Part shown: piece by piece, positions 1-7,911 of the stretch
Position numbering within the stretch: position 1 is the first letter of the stretch
How the letters are laid out: the number at the start of each line of letters is the position of its first letter
From: Streptomyces sp. STR69
Lineage (GTDB): Bacteria > Actinomycetota > Actinomycetes > Streptomycetales > Streptomycetaceae
DNA length: 64,000 nt
Direction: 5' to 3'
NCBI RefSeq assembly: GCF_024519455.1
Contig: NZ_JALJRY010000007.1
Location: 242,880 to 306,879, forward strand
Position numbers and translations under genes: made by a program
Notes under the pieces: generated by a model
Seen by the model: only the letters and a program-made list of their open reading frames with translations
Database searches by the model: none
Told to the model about the DNA's origin: nothing

Positions 1-2317
1 CGTCGCCGCTGCGGCGGAAGGTGACGTCTCCGTCCCGGGCGAGTATTCCGCCGTCCACGATGGACGGGCGGGGTGAGCCGTCGACGTTCACCGGGCGGAA
101 GCGGACGGTGTCGCCGGGCCTGAACTGGCCCAGTTTCCAGCGCTCCTGGCTGATCACCGTCGCCGGGCAGACGAAGCCGCCGAGGGACGGGCCGTCGGGG
201 CCCAGGAGTACCGGCATGTCGCCCGTGTAGTCGACCGCGCCGACCGAGTACGGGGTGTCGTGGATGTTGGACGGGTGCAGGCCCGCCTCGCCGCCGTCGG
301 TGCGGGCCCAGCGCGGCTTCGGGCCGACCAGCCGGACACCCGTGCGCGCCGAGTTGAAGTGGACCTTCCAGTCGGCCGCGTAGAAGTCGTGGATGTCGTC
401 CTCGGTGAAGAACTCCGGTGCCGCGTGCGGGCCTTCGGCCGCCGCCACGTTCCACACGGTGCCGAAGGCCGGGCGGTCGGCGGACGGTACCGGTGTGCCC
501 TCGGCGACCGTGCCGCCGTGCAGGACGTCGCCGGTGCGCAGTGCCCGGCCGCCGTGGCCGCCGAAGCGGCCCAGGGTGAAGGTGCTCGCGCTGCCGAGGA
601 AGGCGGGTACGTCCAGGCCGTCGGCGAACAACACGTAGGTCCGCAGGCCGTGTTCGGCCGGTGCGCCGATCTCCAGTACGGCACCTGGAGGCACCGTCAC
701 CGGCTCCCACTGCGGGACCGGAACGCCGTCGACCGTCACCGGTGCCGGGGCGCCCGTCACGCACACCGTGGTGGCGTGGGTGAACCTCAACGTCGGTCCC
801 TGGAGCGTGCATTCGAGACCGGGGGTGCCCTCCTCGTTGCCGAGCGCGCGGTTGCCGAGGCGGAAGGAGAGGTCGTCTATCGGGCCGCACGGAGGGACGC
901 CGACCTGCCAGTAACCGGTGCGGCCGGGCCAGTCCTGGACCGTGGTGAGGGTGCCGCCCGCGACGATCTCGATGCGGGGCGTGGGGTCGGTGACGGTGGC
1001 GAGGGTCGCCGTGGAGTGGGCGGCCGTACGGAAGTCCGGCTCGGCGAGGGCCGCCCGGACCAGGCCCAGGTTCGTCTCGATGCCGTCCACACGGGTGCGG
1101 GCCAGCGCCTCGTCGAGCCGGCGGAGAGCGTGGGCGCGGTCGGAGCCGTAGGCGATGACCTTCGCGAGCATCGGGTCGTACGACGTCGTCACCTCGGTGC
1201 CGGTCTCCACCCAGCCGTCGACACGCACGCCGTGCGGGAACTCGACCCTGGTCAACAGGCCAGCGCTGGGCCGGTGTTCGCGGGACGGGTCCTCGGCGTA
1301 GACGCGGGCCTCGACGGCGTGGCCGCGCGGGCTGCCCGGGTCGCGGACGACGTCACGCTCGCCGCGCGCCAGGCGCAGCATCCAGGCGACCAGGTCGACG
1401 CCGTAGATCTCCTCGGTGACCGGATGTTCCACCTGGAGGCGGGTGTTGACCTCCAGGAAGTAGGCCTCCTCGCGCCCCGCGTCGTAGACGAACTCGACGG
1501 TTCCGGCGGAGCGGTAGCCGACCGAGGCGCACAAGTCACGGGCGCTCGCCGCCAGTTGGTCGCGGATGTGGCCGGGGAGTCCGGGTGCGGGGGCCTCCTC
1601 GACAACCTTCTGGTTGCGGCGCTGGAGGGAGCAGTCGCGGTCGCCGAAGGTGACGACCCCGCCCTCGCCGTCGCCGAAGACCTGTACCTCGACATGGCGA
1701 GCGTGCTCGACGAGGCGTTCCAGGAAGACGCCGGCGGAGGAGAAGGAGGCGGCGGCCACGCGCTGCACCCGTTCCCAGGACTCGGCCAGTTCATCGGCGG
1801 AGTGACATGCCGACATACCGATACCGCCGCCTCCGCCGGTCGCCTTGAGCATGACGGGGTAGCCGATGAGCGCGGCCTGGGCGAGCGCTTCGGTCAGGTC
1901 CGCCAACAGGCCTGTGCCCGGGGCCAGTTGGACGCCGGCCGCCTCGGCCGCCGCGCGTGCCGTGTGCTTGGCGCCGAACAGTTCCAGCTGGGCGGGCGTC
2001 GGGCCCACGAACACGATCCCGGCGTCCTCGCAGCGCCGGGCGAAGGCCGCGTCCTCGGAGAGGAAGCCGTAGCCGGGGTGGATCGCCCCCGCGCCGGTGT
2101 CCTTGGCCGCCTTGAGGACCAAGTCGGCGTCCAGGTACGACTCTTTCGCGGGCGCCGGGCCGAGTCGTACCGCCTCGTCGGCGAGTCGTACGTGCGGTGC
2201 GGAGCGGTCGGCGTCGGAGTACACGGCGACCGTGCGCAGGCCGAGTTCGCGGGCGGTGCGGATGATGCGGACGGCGATCTCGCCCCGGTTGGCGATCAGC
2301 AGCGTGTCGAAGCTCAT
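1..2317 (-). CDS. Urea/guanidine carboxylase (biotin-dependent), 3' part outside window
   Basis: The left window edge cuts this gene, so only the first 772 residues are visible; family members have about 1,200. The N-terminal half is a biotin carboxylase: start MSFDTLLIANRGEIAVR, glycine loop KATGGGGGIGM at 158-168 and EVNTRLQVEHPV at 289-300. From about residue 449 a KipA/AHS2-like carboxyltransferase domain begins, which is the urea-carboxylase arrangement. The biotinyl end should lie off the window, probably followed by an allophanate hydrolase. The start codon overlaps the stop of the DUF1989 gene upstream (ATGA), so the two are translationally coupled. Known work on this gene set (carboxylase plus two DUF1989 proteins) assigns guanidine carboxylation to many members; the substrate cannot be decided from this sequence alone. 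Confidence 0.9.
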   Translation of the reverse strand, partial: MSFDTLLIANRGEIAVRIIRTARELGLRTVAVYSDADRSAPHVRLADEAVRLGPAPAKESYLDADLVLKAAKDTGAGAIHPGYGFLSEDAAFARRCEDAGIVFVGPTPAQLELFGAKHTARAAAEAAGVQLAPGTGLLADLTEALAQAALIGYPVMLKATGGGGGIGMSACHSADELAESWERVQRVAAASFSSAGVFLERLVEHARHVEVQVFGDGEGGVVTFGDRDCSLQRRNQKVVEEAPAPGLPGHIRDQLAASARDLCASVGYRSAGTVEFVYDAGREEAYFLEVNTRLQVEHPVTEEIYGVDLVAWMLRLARGERDVVRDPGSPRGHAVEARVYAEDPSREHRPSAGLLTRVEFPHGVRVDGWVETGTEVTTSYDPMLAKVIAYGSDRAHALRRLDEALARTRVDGIETNLGLVRAALAEPDFRTAAHSTATLATVTDPTPRIEIVAGGTLTTVQDWPGRTGYWQVGVPPCGPIDDLSFRLGNRALGNEEGTPGLECTLQGPTLRFTHATTVCVTGAPAPVTVDGVPVPQWEPVTVPPGAVLEIGAPAEHGLRTYVLFADGLDVPAFLGSASTFTLGRFGGHGGRALRTGDVLHGGTVAEGTPVPSADRPAFGTVWNVAAAEGPHAAPEFFTEDDIHDFYAADWKVHFNSARTGVRLVGPKPRWARTDGGEAGLHPSNIHDTPYSVGAVDYTGDMPVLLGPDGPSLGGFVCPATVISQERWKLGQFRPGDTVRFRPVNVDGSPRPSIVDGGILARDGDVTFRRSGD

Positions 2318-2913
2318 CCAGAGACTCCGATCGTCATCTGTACGGCCGTCGGCTCGAAGCCGTTGCAAGGGTTGTTGATCTGGGGGCAGTTGGAGACCAG
2401 GACGAGGACGTCGCGTTCGGCGCGCAGGGTCAGTTTCAGGCCCGGTGCGGAGAGGCCGTCGACGATGCCGAGGGTGCCGTCCTTCTCAACGGGCACGTTC
2501 ATGTACCAGTTGATGTTGGACACCAAGTCCCTTTTGCCCAGGCCGTACTTGGCGCCCTCGGCGAGGAAGTTGTCCACGCAGGCGTGCTGCGACCAGGTGT
2601 GATGGCCGTAGCGCAGGGTGTTGGACTCCTTGGAGCAGGCGCCGCCGACCGTGTCGTGCCGGCCGACCTCGTCCTCGGTGACGGTCATCAGCGGGGTGTG
2701 CTCGTTCGACATCAGCACGCTGCCGGTGGTCAGGAAGATGCCGCCCTGGGCGTGGATGGTGTCGGGGGCGCTGTAGCGGACCGACGTGTCGTGGGCGTCG
2801 TAGACGAGGAAGTCGACGGCCTGGTTGCCGTGCAGGTCGGTGATGGTGAGGGTCTCGCCGGTGCGGACGACGGCGGACCAGGCGGCGCGTGCGGGAACGA
2901 CGGTCGTGCTCAT
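2314..2913 (-). CDS. DUF1989 protein, urea carboxylase-associated protein 2 type (carboxyguanidine deiminase subunit)
   Basis: A 199-residue DUF1989 protein. Conserved-looking segments include DLHGNQAVDFLVYDA, RHDTVGGACSKESNTLRYG and FLAEGAKYGLGKRDLVSNINWYMN, with Asp, His and Cys residues that could bind metal. DUF1989 pairs next to urea-carboxylase-like enzymes are reported to form a heteromeric carboxyguanidine deiminase; this is family knowledge, not shown here. Stop and start overlap by ATGA at both ends (2910-2913 and 2314-2317), which indicates one operon with the flanking genes. The ATG at 2913 is chosen because the open frame above it lies over the neighbouring gene. Confidence 0.88.
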   Translation of the reverse strand: MSTTVVPARAAWSAVVRTGETLTITDLHGNQAVDFLVYDAHDTSVRYSAPDTIHAQGGIFLTTGSVLMSNEHTPLMTVTEDEVGRHDTVGGACSKESNTLRYGHHTWSQHACVDNFLAEGAKYGLGKRDLVSNINWYMNVPVEKDGTLGIVDGLSAPGLKLTLRAERDVLVLVSNCPQINNPCNGFEPTAVQMTIGVSG

Positions 2914-3734
2914 GCGAGCCCCCTCGCGGCGAGGAATTCGGTGGTGTTGAGGAAGGCGCGGCGGCCCTCGGGCGTGGCCTCCCACAGCGGGTCGCCCGGT
3001 CCGGTGGCCTCGGCGCGCCAGGCCAGTACCTCCAGCGGGGTACTGACGTAGTCGGCGCGCGGGTCGGCCGGGTGGGGCACGTTCGCGATCAGTACGGTCA
3101 CGTCCTGCTCGGCGCGCAGGGTCACGCTGCCGCCGGGGCCGGCCGAGCCGGTGAAGTCGAGGGAGCCGTCGTCGCGGACCTCGACGCCCTGGAAGAAGGA
3201 GAGGGACGGTGGCAGGTCGCGGGGCTCCAGGCCGTTCTTGGCGGCGGCCAGTTTGAACAGCTCGCGGCCGGCGGGGGAGTCGGACTGCGGGGTGCCGTCG
3301 CCGTAGCGCTCGGTGTTGCGGACGAGGGTGGAGGTGCCGCACAGGGCGTCGTGGCGGCCGGAGGTGTCGGCGACGAGGGAGGCGAGGACGCGGCCCTGGT
3401 CGGACAGGAGGAGCTGGCCCTCGCCGAGGTAGGCGTTCCACTGGACCTTGACCGTGTCGGCGACGTTCAGTCGCTCCCAGGGGCGGTCGGCCGCGTGCAG
3501 GAGCAGATGGGCGCAGGCGTCGCCGCGCAGGTCCGTGAGGCGGAGTTCGGTGCCGCGGGCCAGGACGCGGTGCGTGTAGTTGCCGCCCGCGACGGTCTCG
3601 GCCCACACCAGGTGGCCCGCCGCGCAGGGCGGGGCCGGCCAGTCGGCGGCCGGGACGACGGGCATCGCCTCGGCACGTGTGCCCTCCTGGGCGCGGGCGT
3701 GGGCGCGGGCTCCGTAAGTGGTCGCTGTCGCCAT
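2910..3734 (-). CDS. DUF1989 protein, urea carboxylase-associated protein 1 type (carboxyguanidine deiminase subunit)
   Basis: A 274-residue DUF1989 paralogue of the next gene downstream, longer at its N-terminus. It shares the pattern of an LRGDACAHLLLH segment, RHDALCGTSTLVRN and a C-terminal V-T-L-R-A-E-Q-D-V strand. It is the first gene of the operon running to the carboxylase and probably forms a complex with the second DUF1989 protein. The 22-base palindrome at 3776-3797 lies 42 bases upstream of its ATG, between it and the divergent TetR gene. Confidence 0.88.
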   Translation of the reverse strand: MATATTYGARAHARAQEGTRAEAMPVVPAADWPAPPCAAGHLVWAETVAGGNYTHRVLARGTELRLTDLRGDACAHLLLHAADRPWERLNVADTVKVQWNAYLGEGQLLLSDQGRVLASLVADTSGRHDALCGTSTLVRNTERYGDGTPQSDSPAGRELFKLAAAKNGLEPRDLPPSLSFFQGVEVRDDGSLDFTGSAGPGGSVTLRAEQDVTVLIANVPHPADPRADYVSTPLEVLAWRAEATGPGDPLWEATPEGRRAFLNTTEFLAARGLA

Positions 3735-3775
3735 CGCGGGGACCTCCGGCTGCGGGAACGTCTGGGTCGTACGAC

Positions 3776-3797
3776 ATTTCTGTCGCTCGACAGAAAT
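3776..3797. promoter_or_regulatory. Palindromic operator, copy 1 (carboxylase operon)
   Basis: Perfect inverted repeat with 9-base arms ATTTCTGTC and GACAGAAAT around spacer GCTC. It lies between the DUF1989 operon and the divergent TetR gene, where a TetR operator is expected. A near-identical element occurs at 13511-13532 in front of the APC permease. Binding by the TetR protein is inferred. Confidence 0.75.
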
Positions 3798-3908
3798 TAG
3801 GAGGCGGCCGGGTCGCCGGGGTTGCCCGGGTGTTGCCGGTCGGTTACCGAGCCCTCACCAAGATCACCGCACGGTCGGCGTGGGGTGCCGTGTGCGAGGA
3901 TCGAAGCC

Positions 3909-4544
3909 ATGGGAGCCACGGGAGCCACGGGCGGACGCCGGGTAGGCAGGCCGCGGGCCGATCAGCGGCCGGACAGCGGACTGTCCCCGCGCGCCGAACT
4001 GCTCGCCGCGGCGGCCGAGTTGTTCACCACCCGCGGTTACGCGGCCACCACCACCCGGGCCGTCGCCGAACTCGCGGGGATGCGGCAGGCGTCCATGTAC
4101 CACTACGTCTCCGGCAAGGAGGAACTCCTCGCGGACCTCCTGGAGTCCACGGTCACGCCCTCGCTGACCTGCGCCCGGGAACTCCTCGCGGACGACGTCA
4201 CCCCGGCCGGGGACCGGCTGTGGGAGCTGTGCCGCACCGACGTAGAGCTGCTGTGCGGCGGCACGCACAACCTCGGCGGGCTCTATCTGCTGCCCGAGGT
4301 GCGCGCCGAGCGCTTCGCCGGCTTCCATGCCGTACGCGCCGAACTCAAGGACGCCTACCGGCAGTTGCTCGCCGCGACCGCTGCCGGCGGGGCGCTCGCG
4401 AAAAGCGAGTTGGAGTTGCGCACGGATCTGCTGTTCGGGCTCATCGAGGGCGTCATCCTGGTGCACCGCTCCGACCCCGAGCGCCCGGTGTCCGCCTTCG
4501 CGGAGGCGACGGCCGACGCGGCGCTGCGCATCGCGGGGATCTGA
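3909..4544 (+). CDS. TetR-family transcriptional regulator
   Basis: A 211-residue regulator. The N-terminal TetR helix-turn-helix is clear: RAELLAAAAELFTTRGYAATTTRAVAELAGMRQASMYHYVSGKEELLADLL, residues about 26-75. The C-terminal half is the variable ligand-binding region, with L-F-G-L-I-E-G near the end. The start is the ATG at 3909; a longer frame from 3822 would run through the intergenic region and lacks family support. The first codons are a short repeat (GGAGCCACG twice). It is divergent from the DUF1989/carboxylase operon and is the best candidate to bind the palindrome at 3776-3797 and its second copy at 13511-13532. The effector is unknown; guanidine, urea or a derivative is a guess. 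Confidence 0.9.
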   Translation: MGATGATGGRRVGRPRADQRPDSGLSPRAELLAAAAELFTTRGYAATTTRAVAELAGMRQASMYHYVSGKEELLADLLESTVTPSLTCARELLADDVTPAGDRLWELCRTDVELLCGGTHNLGGLYLLPEVRAERFAGFHAVRAELKDAYRQLLAATAAGGALAKSELELRTDLLFGLIEGVILVHRSDPERPVSAFAEATADAALRIAGI

Positions 4545-4874
4545 GCCGGAAGCGCTGCCGGAAACCGGGTCGGAAGCCCAGTCGGATTCGGGGCCGGAAT
4601 CGGGGCTTCACTCCTTACGGTGAGTGATTTCCGCATGCCCGTTCACCGTCACGTGTCGTGTTCGAACGGTGGCGCAGCGTGTAAATGGGTTGAGCGTACT
4701 CCTCTTCCCTGTCCCTTTTCAGGGGCTTGCTGAATATGACACAGCGATGATCCGGTCGGACTAAGCTCGCCCGCAGCGCACCGAGTTGGGCTGTATTCGT
4801 GCGTTTGTTCCCAAACATGCAAAAGATATAGAAGCTCCCCCCAACCCCCAGCCGACCCGTCTCAGAGGGCATAC
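4545..4874. other. Intergenic region upstream of the conservon
   Basis: 330 bases without a convincing gene. It holds an inverted repeat at 4608-4627 (TCACTC and GAGTGA arms), which may end the TetR transcript, then GC-poor sequence that probably holds the cvnA promoter. The cvnA ribosome site GAGGG lies just before the ATG at 4875. No known riboswitch is recognised. Confidence 0.5.
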
Positions 4875-6458
4875 ATGGTGAGTGTTCAATCGCCTCCCGG
4901 TGACCGTGAACTTCCCTACGCGCGCGTGCTGTTGCTGCCCGCCATAGTCATGGCCGCGGCGACCGGAGCCGCCGTCGCCTTGGTGGCGGGGCCGGCCCGG
5001 CTCGCCGTCGGCTGTTGCGGAGCCGTCGCCACGCTCCTGGTGATCGCCACGGCGGCCGAAGCGGTACGCCGTGGACGCAGCCTCCGGGACCAACGCGCCC
5101 GACACGACCGTCACGCTGCGTATCTGGAACAGCGGATCGCCGACCAGAACCAGGAGACGGTCCGCCTCGGCACGGAGATCCTGCCCGCGGCGCTGTACCG
5201 GCTCAGCAGCGGAGAATCCCCCGGAGAGGTGATTCGCCAAGTCGTCGACACCGATCCGGACTGGCGGCAACTTCCCGCGCCGCAGCGCGACTTGCTGAGG
5301 ACCGTGCTCGGCATCGTGGAACGCGAGGAGAACATGCGCGACTCCGCGCAGCGCTCCTTCGTCAGCATCGCCCGGCGCGTCCAGGCCATCGTCCACCAAC
5401 AGGCCAAGGAACTCCGGGAGATGGAGGAGGACCACGGCCGCAACCCCGAGGTCTTCGACGACCTCCTGCGCATCGACCACGGCACCGCGCTGATCGGCCG
5501 CCTCGCCGACTCCATCTCCGTGCTCGGAGGCGGCCGCCCCGGACGCCAGTGGCCCGAGCCCGTACCGCTGTACAGCGTGCTGCGTGGCGCGATGTCCCGC
5601 ATCCTGGAGTACCGGCGCATCGAGCTGCACTCCATCGCCAAGGTCAACATCCGCGGCATCTCCGTCGAACCGGTCATCCACGCGGCCGCCGAGATCCTGG
5701 ACAACGCCACCCGCTACTCGCCTCCGCAGACCAAGGTGCACGTCACTGCCGTAGAAGTGCAGACCGGTGTTGCCATCGAGATCGAGGACGGCGGTGTCAG
5801 CCTCAGCGAGGAGTCCCGGGCCCGTGCCGAGGGCATGCTGGAACGGGCCAAGGCCGGCACCGACCTGCAGGACCTCGGTGAGAGCCCTCGCCTGGGCCTC
5901 GCCGTCGTCGGCCGGCTCTGCGCCGCGTACAACATGCAGATCTCACTGCGTGCCTCGGCCTACGGCGGGGTCCGCGCCGTGCTCGTCGTGCCGAGCGAGA
6001 TGCTCACCGCCGGTACGGCTCCCGGACTCGCCCACGGCATCGGCGCCACCGCCTTGCCCAAGGTGGAGCTCGGAGCCGTGGAAGGCCCCAAGCGGACGAT
6101 CAAGCGCCGTCGGCCCACGAACCCGCGCATCGCGGGCTCGGTGCCCATGGAGGACGACGTCCCCGAGGTCACCGAGTGGACGACGGGCGGCCTGCCGCAG
6201 CGCCGCAGCCGGGTGAAGATCCCGCTCGCGCAGCGCTATGCCGAGGCTGCCGCCGCCGAGCGCGCCGAGGCTGCCGCACGGGAGGCCGGATCCGGTTGGG
6301 GGGCGCCCCAGCCCGAGCCGGAAGAGAAAGAGCCCGAACCGGGCCTGTGGGTCGAGGCGTTCATGGAAGGCCTCAAGGGCGACCCGGACCCCACCGCTTT
6401 CACCCAGAAGACTGAGCCGGCCCGTGTCGAGGCCGACGACGAGGGGGATCTCAAGTGA
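4875..6458 (+). CDS. cvnA: Conservon sensor kinase-like ATPase CvnA
   Basis: A 527-residue membrane protein, first gene of a conservon. Two hydrophobic segments lie at about 16-40 and 44-62, followed by a coiled linker and a GHKL-type ATPase domain: N-box EILDNATRYSPP near 275-286 and a G-box-like LGLAVVGRLC near 340. There is no canonical phospho-accepting H-box, as in other CvnA/nitrate-sensor-like proteins. The C-terminal 130 residues are rich in Pro, Glu and Arg and look disordered. It overlaps cvnB by ATGA-type coupling at 6455-6458. In the best studied conservon the A protein forms a membrane-bound complex with B, C and the GTPase D; that role is inferred here. Confidence 0.9.
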   Translation: MVSVQSPPGDRELPYARVLLLPAIVMAAATGAAVALVAGPARLAVGCCGAVATLLVIATAAEAVRRGRSLRDQRARHDRHAAYLEQRIADQNQETVRLGTEILPAALYRLSSGESPGEVIRQVVDTDPDWRQLPAPQRDLLRTVLGIVEREENMRDSAQRSFVSIARRVQAIVHQQAKELREMEEDHGRNPEVFDDLLRIDHGTALIGRLADSISVLGGGRPGRQWPEPVPLYSVLRGAMSRILEYRRIELHSIAKVNIRGISVEPVIHAAAEILDNATRYSPPQTKVHVTAVEVQTGVAIEIEDGGVSLSEESRARAEGMLERAKAGTDLQDLGESPRLGLAVVGRLCAAYNMQISLRASAYGGVRAVLVVPSEMLTAGTAPGLAHGIGATALPKVELGAVEGPKRTIKRRRPTNPRIAGSVPMEDDVPEVTEWTTGGLPQRRSRVKIPLAQRYAEAAAAERAEAAAREAGSGWGAPQPEPEEKEPEPGLWVEAFMEGLKGDPDPTAFTQKTEPARVEADDEGDLK

Positions 6459-6862
6459 TCCAGCAGCGAGCCAACTTCGACTGGATGCTCAAGGATCTCG
6501 CCGACGGCGTGCCTGGCATCCAGCAGATCGTGGTGCTCTCCGCCGACGGACTGCGCATCGCCCGCTACGGCGGTGACCCCGACGCGGCAGACCGTGTCGC
6601 CGCGGCCTGCGCCGGACTGCAGAGCCTGGCGGGTGCCGTCGCCTCCGAGATCCCGGGCAGCGACGGCCGCATGAAGATGGTCATCATCGAGATCAACGGT
6701 GGCTACTTCTACCTGATGGCCGCGGGTGCCAACGCATACCTGGCGGTCCTGTCCGACGTGGTCGCCGAGCCCGGCCTGATGAGCAACCGCATGCGCGACC
6801 TCGTCGTCAGAATCGGCGCCCACCTCACCAGCCCGCCGAGGCGCAACGGGCAGACCGTATGA
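6455..6862 (+). CDS. cvnB: Roadblock/LC7-domain protein CvnB
   Basis: A 135-residue protein that is almost entirely one roadblock/LC7 domain (DWMLKDLADGVPGIQQIVVLSADGLRIA near the N-terminus and GANAYLAVLSD in the second half). Such proteins modulate small GTPases; this one is expected to act on CvnD. The GTG/ATG region overlaps the end of cvnA, and its end overlaps cvnC by four bases (6859-6862). Confidence 0.93.
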   Translation: MIQQRANFDWMLKDLADGVPGIQQIVVLSADGLRIARYGGDPDAADRVAAACAGLQSLAGAVASEIPGSDGRMKMVIIEINGGYFYLMAAGANAYLAVLSDVVAEPGLMSNRMRDLVVRIGAHLTSPPRRNGQTV

Positions 6863-7257
6863 CTCCTCCGCAACGCCGGCGGCGACATCCAAGGGAAGAA
6901 CCGCAGCCCGCCGGGAAACAGGGCGAAGGAAAGATCCCGGAACGGCTGTACGTGCTGACCGGCGCCACCGAGGACGGCGACCGCGCCGAACTCGACCTGG
7001 TCACGCTGATCGTGGCTCGCACCGACGTGCCGCAGTCCGCCACGCCTGAGCAGGCGGCGCTGCTCCGGCTCTGTATCGCCCCGCTGTCCGTGGCCGAGCT
7101 GTCGGCCTACCTCAATCTGCCGTACAGCGTGGTGACCGTCCTGCTCACCGAGCTGCTGGCGGCCGAACTGGTGCAGGCGCGCGCCCCGATCGTCCGCCAG
7201 GCGCTCCCCGACCGTTCCCTCCTCGAAGCGGTGATGCATGGACTTCAAAAGCTCTGA
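6859..7257 (+). CDS. cvnC: DUF742 protein CvnC
   Basis: A 132-residue DUF742 protein. It has a basic N-terminus, then the family pattern ERLYVLTGATEDGDRAELDLVTLIVART, a winged-helix-like segment PEQAALLRLCIAPLSVAELSAYLNLPYSVVTVLLTELLAAELV and a final LLEAVMHGLQKL. It is the third conservon component. It overlaps cvnD by 20 bases, an arrangement common to these operons. Confidence 0.93.
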   Translation: MTPPQRRRRHPREEPQPAGKQGEGKIPERLYVLTGATEDGDRAELDLVTLIVARTDVPQSATPEQAALLRLCIAPLSVAELSAYLNLPYSVVTVLLTELLAAELVQARAPIVRQALPDRSLLEAVMHGLQKL

Positions 7258-7858
7258 CACCATCACGGGTCCACGAACGGAGGACCATCTCCCGTCCACG
7301 GCCCAGGCCGCGGCGAAGATCGTGATCGTCGGCGGCTTCGGGGTCGGCAAGACGACCATGGTCGGCTCGGTCAGCGAGATCAGGCCGCTGACCACGGAAG
7401 AGACCATGACGCAGGCCGGCGTCGGAGTCGACGACAACTACGGCTCGGACACCAAGACGGCCACCACCGTCGCCATGGACTTCGGCCGCATCAGCATCAC
7501 CGAGCAACTTGTGCTGTACCTCTTCGGCACCCCCGGCCAGGAACGCTTCTGGTTCCTGTGGAACGGCCTCTTCGAAGGGGCGCTCGGCGCGGTGGTGCTG
7601 ATCGACACCCGACGCCTGGAAGTGAGCTTCGACGTTATAGGACGGTTGGAGGAGCAGGGGGTGCCGTTCGTCATCGCCGTCAACTCCTTTCCGGACGCAC
7701 CCCGTTACCCGATCGAGGACCTGCGCTCGGCACTCGACCTGGCGCCGGAGATTCCCATCGTGGAGTGCGACGCACGCCGCCGGGCCTCCAGCCGCGACAC
7801 GCTCATGGCGCTGATGCGCTTCCTGCACTCCCTGGAGATGACGAAGACGTCTGCTTGA
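7238..7858 (+). CDS. cvnD: Conservon small GTPase CvnD (MglA/Ras-like)
   Basis: A 206-residue GTP-binding protein. The P-loop GGFGVGKTT is at 32-40. A G3-like FGTPGQERFWFLW begins at about 96. The NKxD position reads NSFPD at 149-153, a degenerate form seen in conservon GTPases. It is expected to cycle between membrane-associated and soluble forms under control of CvnA-C. The start ATG at 7238 lies inside the end of cvnC, giving MDFKSSDTITG. The P450 follows after a 53-base gap, so all five genes may be co-transcribed. Confidence 0.94.
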   Translation: MDFKSSDTITGPRTEDHLPSTAQAAAKIVIVGGFGVGKTTMVGSVSEIRPLTTEETMTQAGVGVDDNYGSDTKTATTVAMDFGRISITEQLVLYLFGTPGQERFWFLWNGLFEGALGAVVLIDTRRLEVSFDVIGRLEEQGVPFVIAVNSFPDAPRYPIEDLRSALDLAPEIPIVECDARRRASSRDTLMALMRFLHSLEMTKTSA

Positions 7859-7911
7859 CGGTCCGTCAACTCTGCTGGCACCGAATCCACTTCACTTTCG
7901 GAGCGATCACC

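Noticed and set aside
260..2602. Long plus-strand open frame opposite the carboxylase gene
   Set aside because: Composition is Arg/Val/Gly-rich without family features, and the minus strand encodes a full biotin carboxylase there; long antiphase frames are common at this GC content.
2910..3777. Upstream extension of the second DUF1989 protein to 3777
   Set aside because: This part of the frame lies wholly over the first DUF1989 gene and lacks any domain; the ATG at 2913 gives a complete protein coupled by ATGA.
3735..3908. Guanidine (ykkC or mini-ykkC) riboswitch
   Set aside because: No paired ACGR-loop hairpins or ykkC core elements could be recognised; only the palindrome is visible. A covariance-model search would settle it.
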